Shown here: piece by piece, positions 1-10,552 of the stretch
Numbering within the stretch: the first letter of the stretch is position 1
How the letters are laid out: every line of letters starts with the position of its first letter
From: Chionoecetes opilio
Lineage: Eukaryota > Arthropoda > Malacostraca > Decapoda > Majidae
Assembly (NCBI GenBank): GCA_016584305.1
Contig: JACEEZ010006417.1
Coordinates: 201,003 to 265,002 of the forward strand
Reading direction: 5' to 3'
Length of the DNA stretch: 64,000 nucleotides
The notes under the pieces: generated by a model
What the model saw: only the letters and a program-made list of their open reading frames with translations
Database searches by the model: none
What the model was told of the DNA's origin: nothing
Position numbers and translations under genes: made by a program

Positions 1-396
1 TAATCATCTACTTGATCATACTTGCATCATACTTAATTCATCATACTTGCATCATACTTGATTCATCATACTTGCATCATACTTAATTCATCATACTTGC
101 ATCATACTTAATTCATCATACTTGGATCATACTTAATTCATCATACTTGCATCATACTTAATTCATCATACTTGCATCATACTTAATTCATCATACTTGC
201 ATCATACTTAATTCATCATACTTGCATCATACTTAATTCATCATACTTGCATCATACTTGATTCATCATACTTGGATCATACTTAATTCATCATACTTGC
301 ATCATACTTAATTCATCATACTTGCATCATACTTAATTCATCATACTTGCATCATACTTGATTCATCATACTTGGATCATACTTAATTCATCATAT
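1..396. repeat. 25-bp tandem satellite (CATACTTAATTCAT type)
   Basis: About 16 direct copies of a 25-bp AT-rich unit built from CATACTTG and CATACTTAATTCAT, running in from the left window edge. Units differ by single substitutions. It shares CATACTTAATT with the 29-bp array at 2728-3320, so both may be one satellite field split by the element between them. Confidence 0.95.
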
Positions 397-622
397 AGTA
401 GACCCTCTCTAATTCGAACACGTATAATTAGAACTTCGGATAATTCGGCATATTTCAGGCTCAGTTCGAATTTCTCAACACTTTTCCATAATCCGCACTG
501 AAGTTTGAATTGTCCGACAATGTGCGCAGGAAGGGCATTGTCGAAGTTTTCTGCAGCATCTTCCACCTCCTCTGTGCCATCCACTTGGTCAGCCAGCCTC
601 CACATCACCACCACCACATTAA

Positions 623-1105
623 CCACCTCAAGCACTGAAGACCTTGCCTTACAAATCCCCAGAGTGACGCCACTGTTGTGTTTAGTAGCGACCACCTCAA
701 GCACTGAAGACCTTGCCTTACAAATCCCCAGAGTGACGCCACTGTTGCGTTTAGTAGCGACCACCTCAAGCACTGAAGACCTTGCCTTACAAATCCCCAG
801 AGTGACGCCACTGTTGCGTTTAGTAGCGACCACCTCAAGCACTGAAGACCTTACCTTACAAATCCCCAGAGTGACGCCACTGTTGCGTGTAGTAGCGACC
901 ACCTCAAGCACTGAAGACCTTACCTTACAAATCCCCAGAGTGACGCCACTGTTGTGTTTAGTAGCGACCACCTCAAGCACTGAAGACCTTGCCTTACAAA
1001 TCCCCAGAGTGACGCCACTGTTGCGTGTAGTAGCGACCACCTCAAGCACTGAAGACCTTGCCTTACAAATCCCCAGAGTGACGCCACTGTTGCGTGTAGT
1101 AGCGG
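623..1105. repeat. 69-bp x 7 minisatellite inside the Tigger-like element
   Basis: Seven copies of a 69-bp unit containing ACCTCAAGCACTGAAGACC. Since 69 is 23 codons, both strands stay open, which explains the open frames here. Copies differ at a few bases (TGTGTTT/TGCGTTT/TGCGTGT before AGTAGCGA). Confidence 0.93.
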
Positions 1106-1797
1106 GCAATCCCCCTCTGTACCCTCCCCACTGAGGGATACTGAACGCCTCACAATACACATTACTGCCAAGATAGCAGCTGCCAAAATTCATCCGTGTG
1201 GCTATTCTTATTGTCGCAGAGTAACTTTTTTTCTTTTTTTTTTTTTTACATCACAAAGGACTGGCCAAGGGTACAAAAAAAATGGGTAACACAAAGCCCG
1301 TTTAGTTGCCAGTCCCTATAAAGAAGACAGTAAGAGAATAAGAGAATAACTTGTTGATGACCCTGTTTTTGGTGCAGCAGAAGTTATAGCAGCAGGACAT
1401 GAAGTATTAAGGAGGCAAGAAGAGGAGAGGCTTTCTTTGCCCTTTGTTTACATACCCTTATTGTGGCACGAGCTGGCAACTCAGTAGCGAGCCACCTCCC
1501 AGGGGCTACATTCAGAGAGGCTAACTTCCGGTCTTCACGACCTAGCGACTTCCAACAGCTGTTTTGGGCAACTTTTGGCATTCTGCGGGCAGATTGATGA
1601 CGTACTTAAAGACGTTAAGCTGTCAAAACATAGCGACCACGGTAGGGGTGGCGTAGAGCACGCAAAATACATAAAAATACTCATAAATTGAGTATATATG
1701 ATGTTTTCTGACTCAAGAACTGAACAGGGCAAGTATACAAATGAAATTAGGCCATAAAACAATCTCCTACCCTCGTGGTGAGTTTATTATGAGTTTG

Positions 1798-2170
1798 TTA
1801 TGGGGTGATGGGCCGAGTGGTGAACGGCGGCACCTCACACGCAGACCACCTCGCTTGAGTCGCTTCACCAGACCGGCGGGTAGCTGCCACTAACTGCCAC
1901 GCATCAGACTGAAGGTATAATGGCTCCCTTTTCCTTAACAAAACCCCAAGCCCTTGTCCATCCAGCCGTGATGGGTACCGGGTGTTAGCCGGGGTTTGTG
2001 ACCCGCCTCCCGGGGTGGTGGCTTCCCCCAAATGGCAGGAAGACCAGTTACGAATAGAGATTATCAAGCGGAAAAGATCACCCATAGTGACACCGTAGCG
2101 CCAGTGCCATATCTCGTACCAGAATCCCCGCAACTTCCGGGGTGTACAAATCGAGGAAGTTATAGTCAAT
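1798..2170 (+). mobile_element. Possible tRNA-derived SINE-like insert
   Basis: GGGCCGAGTGGTGAACGG near 1810 resembles a tRNA box A, and CGCTTGAGTCGCTT about 40 bp later is a weak box B match. No poly-A tail or target duplication was found. It lies within the Tigger-like element. Confidence 0.25.
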
Positions 2171-2727
2171 TTTTTTTAACAAGGTGAAAAATCCATTCTA
2201 TATTCAGGTCTCAAGCTTAAAATGATGCCTGTGTTTACCTGATAATATAGAGTTAACTATGATAAAATACAACTGTAATTAAGAAGAACTGTAGTATTCC
2301 CTTCTCCTGACATCAAATTTCAGTCAGTAAGCAGCAATGGGGCAGGATTTTGGCCTCGTTAAAAAAAATACTATACTAAAATAATAAAAAATACTAAGCC
2401 CGTAAACACCGTGCCCTTTAACTCTCTCTGAATGTGTGCCCAGGGCTGTGGTGGTGTGGTGCGGGGCCTTGGGCTGGGCATACTGTATCCTGACCTCACC
2501 GTGAGCCTCTGTGCGCGTTGCCTTACTGAATGCTGCCAATAGTAGTGCTGCATTCCAAGACTTCAGTATCAGCCATGTTTGGACGAGTACAAGTAATACA
2601 ATCTGTGCTGTTTTGGAGTGACTTATTATTGTGTGGAGGGCTGGAGGTAACCATCGGATAATTCGGACTTTTGGCTAATTCGACCCAGGTCTCTCTCCCC
2701 CCAAGTTCGAATTAGAGAGGGTTTACT

Positions 2728-3320
2728 TACTTACATCATACTTAATTGATCATACTTACTTACAGCATACTTAATTGATCATACTTACTTACAGCATACT
2801 TAATTGATCATACTTAATTGATCATACTACTTACAGCATACTTAATTGATCATACTTACTTACAGCATACTTAATTGATCATACTTACTTACAGCATACT
2901 TAATTGATCATACTTACTTACAGCATACTTAATTGATCATACTTACTTACAGCATACTTAATTGATCATACTTACATCATACTTAATTGATCATACTTAC
3001 TTACAGCATACTTAATTGATCATACTTACTTACGCATACTTAATTGATCATCTTAGCATCCTTAATTGAATCTTACATCATACTTAATCTCATATTCATC
3101 ATTTTTACGATACTAATATATACTACAATCTTATTCATATTTTAATATGACTTTGATATTTACTTACTGGGCCATACTATTGATCATACTTCATCAATAA
3201 TTGATCAACTTAATCACTAATTGATCAGACTTACCAACTACTTACGCATACTTAATTGATCTACTTACATCATACTTAATTGATCATACTTACTTACAGT
3301 CTTAAGCTAATTTATCATAC
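2728..3320. repeat. 29-bp tandem satellite (CATACTTAATTGATCATACT type)
   Basis: Regular 29-bp units (CATACTTAATTGATCATACT plus TACTTACAG) from 2728 to about 3050. The array then breaks into indel-rich, partly unrecognisable copies up to 3320. Confidence 0.92.
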
Positions 3321-3680
3321 CGTTTTGCACATAACCTAATTGTCTGGTGGCAGTACTCCTAATATTTATGTAAGAAGCATTATTGACTAGTCACTAGCTA
3401 ATGAGTAGATAGTAGCAGAGTGAGAAGGTAGTAGACAAGTAGAGAGTGATATATTTGCTAAGATAAGACATAGTGAACGAGAGTAATGAGCAGAGTGAAT
3501 AAATTACAAGACATATGACAGAGAGAGAGAAAGAAAAACGAGATTGAATGCAACGAAAACCAAGTGAGGAGATGGTAGAGATAAGATACATCTATAAGAT
3601 AGAAGAGAGAGACGTGAATAATTGGACTAACAGAAAGACAGAGAGAGAGAGAGAGAGAGGTGAATAAATGGCTAACAGAA

Positions 3681-3720
<40 letters not shown>

Positions 3721-3974
3721 GAATAAATGGGACTAACAGAAAGACAGAGAGAGAGAGAGAGAGGGAAATGCTAAGAAAGAAAGAGGAGAGGAGTAGAGAA
3801 AATGACAGAGACGAGAGAGACGCGAGAGAGAGAGAGAGAGGTAGAGGTGAATAAATGGCTAACAGAAAGACAAAGAGAGAGAGAGTAGAGGTGAATAAAT
3901 GGCTAACAGAAAGACAGAGAGAGAGAGAGATAGAGGTGAATAAATGGCTAACAGAAAGACAAAGAGAGAGAGAC

Positions 3975-4010
<36 letters not shown>

Positions 4011-4262
4011 GAATAAATGGCTAACAGAAAGACAAAGACAGAGAGAGAGAGAGATGAGGAGACGAAGCGAGAGAGAGAGAGAGGTGAATAAATGGCACGA
4101 AGACAAAGAAGAGAGAGAGAGGTGATAATGAGATACAGAAGACGAGAGAGAGAGGTGAATAAATGACAGCAACAGAAGGACAAAGACAGAGACAGACAGA
4201 CAGAAAGAGAGAGACAGACAGACAGACAAGAGAGAGAGAGAGAGAGGTTTATTTCTGTATGA
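3321..4262. repeat. AT spacer, then GA-rich minisatellite
   Basis: 3321-3500 holds nothing I recognise. From about 3500 on, a unit GGTGAATAAATGGCTAACAG plus AAAGACA alternates with variable (GA)n tracts. Minus-strand open frames of up to 241 codons here are low-complexity Leu/Ser and are not taken as genes. Confidence 0.9.
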
Positions 4263-4264
4263 TA

Positions 4265-4342
4265 TTACACACAACACACACACACACACACAGTCTCTCT
4301 AATGATCAATATTGCCTTATGTGTATATAGTCAAGCTGTGTG

Positions 4343-4396
<54 letters not shown>
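4265..4396. repeat. (CA)n and (TG)n microsatellites
   Basis: (CA)n at about 4265-4292 and (TG)n at about 4336-4396, separated by about 40 bp, so they can pair as an inverted repeat. Confidence 0.95.
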
Positions 4397-4398
<2 letters not shown>

Positions 4399-4549
4399 AA
4401 ACTTACTTAAAAGCACACATTCCTACAACATGCTAAAGCCTCCCTCCTTTGTCCATCCCTGACTGTTCTTATTTTGATCCTGAAATAGTAAAGACTCCAG
4501 GAAGAAATAATCCTCCCTTGAATATAACAAAGGGAGTCATTACCATTAA

Positions 4550-4751
4550 CCCCTTGAGGCCCAGAACGTAATTGCCATTGTAATTTGGGTACCATTAGAC
4601 GATTGTAATGACTATAAGCAATATTTTATAGCTATGACCTGTTTAGTATCCTTGTCCACTAACTACTGTGGTATATTCAGTGACTTTTTGTTATTTGATG
4701 GCTCGACAAGATGTTTTTTTATGGCAAAGGAAAGATCTGGGCGTGAAGGGG
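4550..4751 (+). mobile_element. piggyBac-like MITE, copy 1
   Basis: A 202-bp element flanked by TTAA on both sides (4546-4549 and 4752-4755), with ends CCCCTTGAGGCCCAGA and the complement of CCCCTTCACGCCCAGA. A TTAA target and a C-run terminus are hallmarks of piggyBac-type elements. There is no coding capacity. Related copies lie at 15076, 24412, 37242 and, inverted, 61893; a fragment is at about 58797-58870. Confidence 0.75.
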
Positions 4752-4845
4752 TTAAGGTCTGGGCGTGAAGGGGTTAGGGTCTGGGCGTGAAGGGGTTAGG
4801 GTCTGGGCGTGAAGGGGTTAGGGTCTGGGCGTGAAGGGGTTAACA
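4733..4845 (+). repeat. 22-bp x 5 minisatellite made from the MITE terminus
   Basis: The last 22 bp of the MITE (containing GGGCGTGAAGGGGTTA) are repeated five times. The first and last copies end in TTAA, the middle ones in TTAG. Confidence 0.93.
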
Positions 4846-4924
4846 TGTCAATAAGGTGTATGGGTTTATGAGACTCTGTGTGTGGACTTAAAACTTGCGT
4901 CGCTTTTTGTACTACAGTCTATTT

Positions 4925-5270
4925 TATTTATTAAGGTCAAAATGCAGTGAGGAAGCCACGCCCCCTGCCTGCCCTTCTATGCTACGGGGCAGCTGATTGG
5001 TGCATTCCTCGTACCATCACCACCCATCACAATATCTTCACTACTTAACAGCGGCGTGACCACTGGACAGCAATCTTCACTACAGAGGGTGTTTTTATTT
5101 TGTCACCCTCTGTAGTGAAGATTGCTGTCCAGTGGTCACGCCGCTGTTAAGTAGTGAAGATATTGTGATGGGTAGTGATGGTACGAGGAATGCACCAATC
5201 AGCTGCCCCGTAGCATAGAAGGGCAGGCAGGGGGCGTGGCTTCCTGACGGCATTTTGACCGTAATAAATA
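4925..5270. repeat. Near-perfect foldback palindrome
   Basis: Arms of 167 bp (4925-4991 onward to 5091, and 5104-5270) pair with only a handful of mismatches around a 12-nt loop at 5092-5103. The outer ends are TATTTATTA and TAATAAATA. No coding capacity. It could be a foldback-type MITE or a head-to-head inverted duplication. Confidence 0.93.
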
Positions 5271-5485
5271 CAATAACTCTACAGGTGGTGCGACACAATT
5301 ACGTCAGTGTTGGTACCGTAAGTGTGCGTAATACTCGTCCTTGCTCCGCCGGGACTCTGCTCTGTGATTATTAGTATCATTATCATTCATTTGTGTCCAA
5401 TAAATATTTCTAAATAATGAACGGCGTGTCAAAAACCTTCCATACGTAGTATAGTGTCTCAAATGTGCATGTACACTAGACCCTT
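5271..5485. other. Unassigned spacer
   Basis: No gene, element end or repeat recognised. Confidence 0.5.
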
Positions 5486-5492
5486 GCTGCTG

Positions 5493-5574
<82 letters not shown>

Positions 5575-5624
5575 CACTACTACCACCACCACCACCACTA
5601 CTACTACCACTACTACTACCACTA

Positions 5625-5703
<79 letters not shown>

Positions 5704-5706
5704 CAC
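5486..5706. repeat. (CTA)/(ACC) trinucleotide array
   Basis: Mixed CTA and ACC triplets produce Leu/Pro, Ser/Gly and Val homopolymer-like frames on both strands. No gene is called. Confidence 0.95.
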
Positions 5707-6203
5707 TTGACCCATCTGCTACCGGACAAATGGACCAAACTATTAAAAAAAGACCTTTGCTATTTTTGTTTGACGCTATTTCAGTGCGCCGATCACTCTG
5801 GCTTTGTCGGCCCAATTGTAAACACCTCTCACGTCCTCCTGGGCCTCACCATGTACTGTTTTAATAGCCCTGTATGTGTGTAGTGTTTGTGATGGCTGCA
5901 TGTACTGTGGGTAACACTAGTATCAGTGCATAGGGTCCGGTGACTATTGTAAACATTCGGTCAAGTGCTGATGATGTGGGAGGGTTTTAGTTTTCTTCGT
6001 TCCGTAGTGTCAGAATGTTTCACGCATAGAGTGTACCCATACTTGTTTTGCCCATAGTACCTAGGTATACAAACTTTCACCTCATGTAAACTACTACTAC
6101 TACTACTACCACTACTACCACTACTATTACTACTACTACTACTATTCAAAGTTAGACGCGGAAATGGTCGGAAATAGCGAACTTTCACCTCATAACGAAC
6201 ATA
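5707..6203. other. Unassigned spacer with CTA microsatellite
   Basis: A short (CTA)n tract at about 6090-6145 is the only recognisable structure. No splice-supported exon or element end seen. Confidence 0.5.
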
Positions 6204-6691
6204 TGGCGCATTTTTGTGACGTTCACCGCCCTGGTTCAGTCCAGTCCGGACCGGGTCAGGGTGGACTGATGGTCGTGAAAATACATGGAGACTGGCCCCG
6301 TCCCATTCGTGGTTCCTATTGGCTGGGGGATGGAGTGGGCGGTACTGAACTGAACTGTGGAGGCGGCAGGCGTCCATCTTGTCAATATCCTTTTTGTGGT
6401 CCGCCTTTTAACCTGTGCTGAAGACTACAACTACCACGCCTGTGATACTTTAGTCTTATGGTCGACCATCATGGTGTTTCATGTCTTATCAGCAGCACGA
6501 GAAGCTCCTGGTCGCCTTCCCCGCTGACTGTAGTGCGCATGTGCCAGTTCTCCCCACACTGGTCCAACCTGGTCCTGCTCGCTGGCTCAGCCCGGCCCAG
6601 TCCAGCCCGGTCTAAACTGCCTTGCAAAAACAGTGGCCGCCCGGGACTAGCCCAGTCCAGACCGGGCCAGAGCGGCCACGAAAATGCGCTA
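6204..6691 (+). mobile_element. PIF/Harbinger-like MITE, copy 1
   Basis: A 488-bp element with ends TGGCGCATTTTTGTGACG and CGAAAATGCGCTA, flanked by ATA on each side (6201-6203 and 6692-6694). It matches, inverted, the element at 14531-15025, where an empty site confirms a 3-bp TSD. The interior is GC-rich with CAGTCCAGTCCGG-type inverted motifs. No transposase. Assignment to PIF/Harbinger rests on the 3-bp A/T target duplication. Confidence 0.65.
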
Positions 6692-6958
6692 ATAGTTTGT
6701 TGTGGCGGAAAAGTTTGGATCCCTCGGATATAACGGACTTTCGGACATACGTACAGACGTACACTCTCTCTTTGTCATTTCTCCCCATTCCTGACATGGC
6801 TCTATACATTGCTACCAAGTCTCCTCTTTTTTTTCCCTCCAATGATGGGAGCAACAATTTCTTCAGCCTCCTCATAAGTCAGGTCTGACAGATATATATA
6901 TTCCAAGGCCCAAAGTGTGTTGGACGGGCTCATGGGCGTCAGTGGAGGTGTCCTGAAT
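6692..6958. other. Unassigned spacer
   Basis: No supported feature; short open frames only. Confidence 0.5.
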
Positions 6959-7225
6959 TATGGCTGTTCAGATATGGCAACCCTGGCAGTAGTTCAGATA
7001 TGGCAACCCTGGCAGTAGTTCAGATATGACAACCCTGGCAGTAGTTCAGATATGACAACCCTAGCAGTAGTTCAGATATGACAACCCTGGCAGTAGTTCA
7101 GATATGACAACCCTGGCAGTAGTTCAGATATGACAACCCTGGCAGTAGTTCAGATATGACAACCCTGGCAGTAGTTCAGATATGACAACCCTGGCAGTAG
7201 TTCAGATATGACAACCCTGGCAGTA
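6959..7225. repeat. 26-bp x ~10 tandem array
   Basis: Units of TTCAGATATGACAACCCTGG plus CAGTAG; the first two units carry TATGGC in place of TATGAC. It directly abuts the 47-bp array of block 1 and is absent before block 2. Confidence 0.94.
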
Positions 7226-8615
7226 CAGTATGTATCGGAGGCTGCTGCATGCTGAACAGCTATCTACAGTGCAGTATGTATCAGGAGGCTGCTGCATGCT
7301 GAACAGCTATCTACAGTGCAGTATGTATCAGGAGGCTGCTGCATGCTGCACAGCTATCTACAGTGCAGTAGGTATCAGGAGGCTGCTGCATGCTGCACAG
7401 CTATCTACAGTGCAGTATGTATCAGGAGGCTGCTGCATGCTGAACAGCTATCTACAGTGCAGTATGTATCAGGAGGCTGCTGCATGCTGCACAGCTATCT
7501 ACAGTGCAGTATGTATCAGGAGGCTGCTGCATGCTGCACAGCTATCTACAGTACAGTATGTATCAGGAGGCTGCTGCATGCTGCACAGCTATCTACAGTG
7601 CAGTATGTATCAGGAGGCTGCTGCATGCTGCACAGCTATCTACAGTGCAGTATGTATCAGGAGGCTGCTGCATGCTGCACAGCTATCTACAGTGCAGTAT
7701 GTATCAGGAGGCTGCTGCATGCTGCACAGCTATCTACAGTGCAGTATGTATCAGGAGGCTGCTGCATGCTGCACAGCTATCTACAGTGCAGTATGTATCA
7801 GGAGGCGCTGCTGCCACAAGGTTATCTACAGTGCAGATGTATAGGAGCTGACTGGCATGCGCACAGCTACAACAGTGCAGTATGTATCAGAGCCTGTTGC
7901 CATGTGCACAGCACTACAGCAGTATGTATCAGGAGGCTGCGCATGCTCACACTATCTACAGTGCAGTATGTACAAGAGCTGCTCATGCTCACATGCTATT
8001 ACAGTGCAGTATGTATCAGAGGCTGCTGCATGTAGCACAAGCACTACAGTGCAAGTATGTTCAGAGGCTGCTGCATGCTCACAGCTATACAGATCAGGTA
8101 CGGCTCTGCAAGCTCACACACTCTACTTCCAGTATGTATCGGAGCTGCTGCATTCACAGTACTACAGTGCAGTATTATCAGGAGCTGCTGCATCGCTGCA
8201 CAGCTATCTACAGTGACAGTACTCTATCAGGAGGTGCTGCATCTTGCACACACTACAGTCAGTAATGTATCATGGTGCTGGCATGCTGCATCAGCTATTA
8301 CGTGCAGTATGTAATCAGGAGCTGCTGCATGCTGCACAGCTGATCTACAGCGCAGTAGTTCGAGCTGCTGCTGCTGCACAGCTATCACAGTGCAGTATGG
8401 TTAGAGGCTGCTGCATCTGCACAGGCTATAACAGACATTGTTCAGCAGGCTGCTGCATGCTGCCAGCTATCTAACATCAGTAGGTATCAGGGTGTGCCTG
8501 CATGGACCTCTAGCAATCTTCCCAATCAACATCAATCTTAATCACCATGTGTTCAGGTGTGTCGTGTGCACAGCTACTCTTACAGTGCATATTATCAGGA
8601 GCTGACTGCAAAGAT
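7226..8615. repeat. 47-bp tandem array, block 1
   Basis: Units contain GTATGTATCAGGAGGCTGCT. Copies are near identical from 7226 to about 7830, then full of small indels to about 8615. Being 47 bp long it cycles through all three frames, giving long Cys-rich open frames that are not genes. Confidence 0.94.
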
Positions 8616-8973
8616 GTATCAACTTAGAAAATCTTGACATGGAGACGGCAACGTATGAGCTTCAGGCCCTGTTGCTACAATAGTAACCACACACCACACA
8701 CACAATCTACACACACACACATGAGGATGTAAACAGGTTGTTCCTATTTGTCTTGTATTCAAGGAAATAAGTCAACATGAAAATGTACAAAGTCTAAGAC
8801 TAGCAAGTTAAGATCCATAAGACTTGATTGAAGACAGGACCTTGCAAGTACAACTCACTTGCAATATCACAACAGTGTAATACATGTACACATCTGCCCA
8901 CCACCCCTTGCCACACTAGGACACACTCCCACAGGCACGGGTACAACCACACTTGTCCACACAACACACCACC
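8616..8973. other. 3' flank of the zinc-finger gene
   Basis: Homologous to 32036-32426 but with many single-base differences and indels up to about 8820. Contains an (AC)n tract near 8690-8720. No AATAAA on the gene strand was seen. Confidence 0.6.
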
Positions 8974-9663
8974 TCAAAAGTGGACCTTCATGTGCCTGGC
9001 AATATCAGGCTTTGTCTTGAAACACTTGCTACAAATATCACACTTGAACTCCCGCAAGCCAGTGTGTCTAAAGGTGTGTTGGTTGAGTTCATTACAGGTA
9101 TAAAACCTTTTCCCACACTCTAGGCATTCATGATTCTTAACACCACTGTGTGTCAGGGTGTGCCTGGTGAGGTTACCCTTTCTAGCAAATCTTTTCCCAC
9201 ACTCTAAACATTCAAAATTCTTAACACCACTGTGTGTCAGGGTGTGTTCGGTGAGGTTACTCTTTACAGTGAACCTTTTCCCACACTCTAAACATTCATA
9301 ATTCTTAACACCACTGTGTTGCAGGGTGTGCGTGGTGAGGCCACCCTTTCTAGCAAATATTTTCCCACACTCTAAACATTCATGATTCTTAACACCACTG
9401 TGTGTCAGGGTGTGTCTGGTGAGTTCAGTCTTTGTAGCAAATCTTTTCCCACACTCTAAACATTCATAATTCTTAACACCACTGTGTATCACTGAATGAC
9501 TCTTGAGCAGACTCTTGTACTTGAATGTTTTGTCACACTGCTGGCACTTCAGCTCACTGTGTGCCTTGTGGCCTGAGCTGCCTGCCTCCAGGTGATTCTT
9601 GCCATCACCCCTGTGCCTCCCCACCCCTGAGGCAGACTGATCCTGCTGCTCCCGGCCACTCAT
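8974..9663 (-). CDS. C2H2 zinc-finger protein, seven fingers (block 1)
   Basis: A 229-residue protein, probably a nuclear DNA-binding regulator; target unknown. A polar leader of 39 residues precedes seven C2H2 fingers spaced every 28 residues, starting at residues 40, 68, 96, 124, 152, 180 and 208; the last finger ends the protein. All seven keep the C-x2-C-x12-H-x3-H zinc ligands. Helix residues -1 to 6 read YKSLLKS, TKTELTR, RKGGLTT, VKSNLTE, RKGNLTR, TCNELNQ, TKPDIAR. Linkers are HSGVKN instead of the usual HTGEKP, except the last (HTGLRE). The frame extends 27 nt further 5' to a GTG, but the ATG at 9663 is chosen since GTG is not a normal eukaryotic start and paralogues share this ATG. 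The CDS is uninterrupted. No KRAB, BTB or ZAD domain in the visible exon. It differs from the block 2 copy at only six bases. Confidence 0.88.
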   Translation of the reverse strand: MSGREQQDQSASGVGRHRGDGKNHLEAGSSGHKAHSELKCQQCDKTFKYKSLLKSHSVIHSGVKNYECLECGKRFATKTELTRHTLTHSGVKNHECLECGKIFARKGGLTTHTLQHSGVKNYECLECGKRFTVKSNLTEHTLTHSGVKNFECLECGKRFARKGNLTRHTLTHSGVKNHECLECGKRFYTCNELNQHTFRHTGLREFKCDICSKCFKTKPDIARHMKVHF

Positions 9664-10552
9664 GCTGCTGCCCGGCCCCACAGCCTCCACCGCAGCAACA
9701 CTCCCGCCAGCACACCTGACAGCCGGTCCTGCGGGAACCCACTCACTCAGAACAAAAACTAAACTATTTTGTCAAACAAATAGGTAGAACGTGAGTTCAT
9801 TTAATATTCATTGTTTTCACATAAATTGTGTGTGAAACACAAAAAAGCATGGAGTGACTGGAGCTCAAGACACGGAGGTTGTGGTTCATATTTATAAACC
9901 TGGCTAGGGCACAAAAACGTGCCTAGGACCAGAAGAATGCCTAAGAATTCCTAGGCAACATTGATAAAACCCTGTTATGTCCTAGGAACGTGCCCAGGAC
10001 TACAAACCTCCTCAAAAACACCAATATATTTTTTCTCAAAACCTCCTTGTAAAATAGGGGTGCGTCTTGTGCGCCGGCAAATACGGTATATAGAAACTGT
10101 GAATATTTGTGGGAAATAGAAAGCCTGGAGTAAATGGATAACTATAAGAAATGCAGCTTATGAAGTATTGGTAGAGAAACTCAAGGAGCGACACCCAGGC
10201 TAATGTTGAAACAGTAAAAAAAAAAAAAAAAAAAACTATGAGAAGTGTGTTCCGAAAATATATTAAGCAAATAACTGCCTCTATGAAATTTGGTGTGAGC
10301 ACGGATGTTGTTTACGCTCCTCAGTTGTGGTGTCAGATTCCATCAAAAGTAATTAGATTCTCGTTGCATAGACAGACCCATCATGGGAACCGCTCTCCAC
10401 CGTTTCTATCACCAACTGAACTGGTCTTGAGGTGCAGTCGAATCGTTAGTGGGTGGTAGGATATCCATCGGATCTGGTCTCACGACCAATCGCACCGTGG
10501 ATGGGGGCCTTTTGTCTCCCGTACCCAAACCCGGGCCTGGCCAAGTCCCCGG
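9664..10552. other. 5' flank of the zinc-finger gene
   Basis: Homology to the leaders of the other zinc-finger genes stops about 50 bp upstream, near GGTTCCCGCAGGACCGG. The rest matches 33117-34005 with about a dozen substitutions. A CGCACAAGACGCACC-type stretch near 10060-10085 resembles common mariner-related MITE ends. A poly-A run is at about 10217-10237. No promoter could be identified. Confidence 0.5.

Larger units (their letters stand above)
397..2727. mobile_element. Tigger/pogo-like TIR element, non-autonomous or decayed
   Basis: The ends are inverted: AGTAGACCCTCTCTAATTCG at 397 and the complement of AGTAAACCCTCTCTAATTCG ending at 2727, with further subterminal similarity (GGATAATTCGG on both sides). 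Known Tigger-type elements carry comparable ends rich in ACCTC and TTCGAAC and insert at TA. The 2.3-kb interior holds a 69-bp array and no intact transposase. A minus-strand open frame over 366-1193 is mostly the array read through, followed by about 80 unassigned residues that could be a remnant. Family placement is inferred from the termini only. Confidence 0.65.

Noticed and set aside
5454..5864. Leu/Pro, Ser/Gly and Val frames
   Set aside because: Trinucleotide repeat translation in several frames at once.
7226..8620. Cys-rich open frames in the 47-bp array
   Set aside because: Same peptide appears in all three frames as the unit cycles; no independent coding signal.
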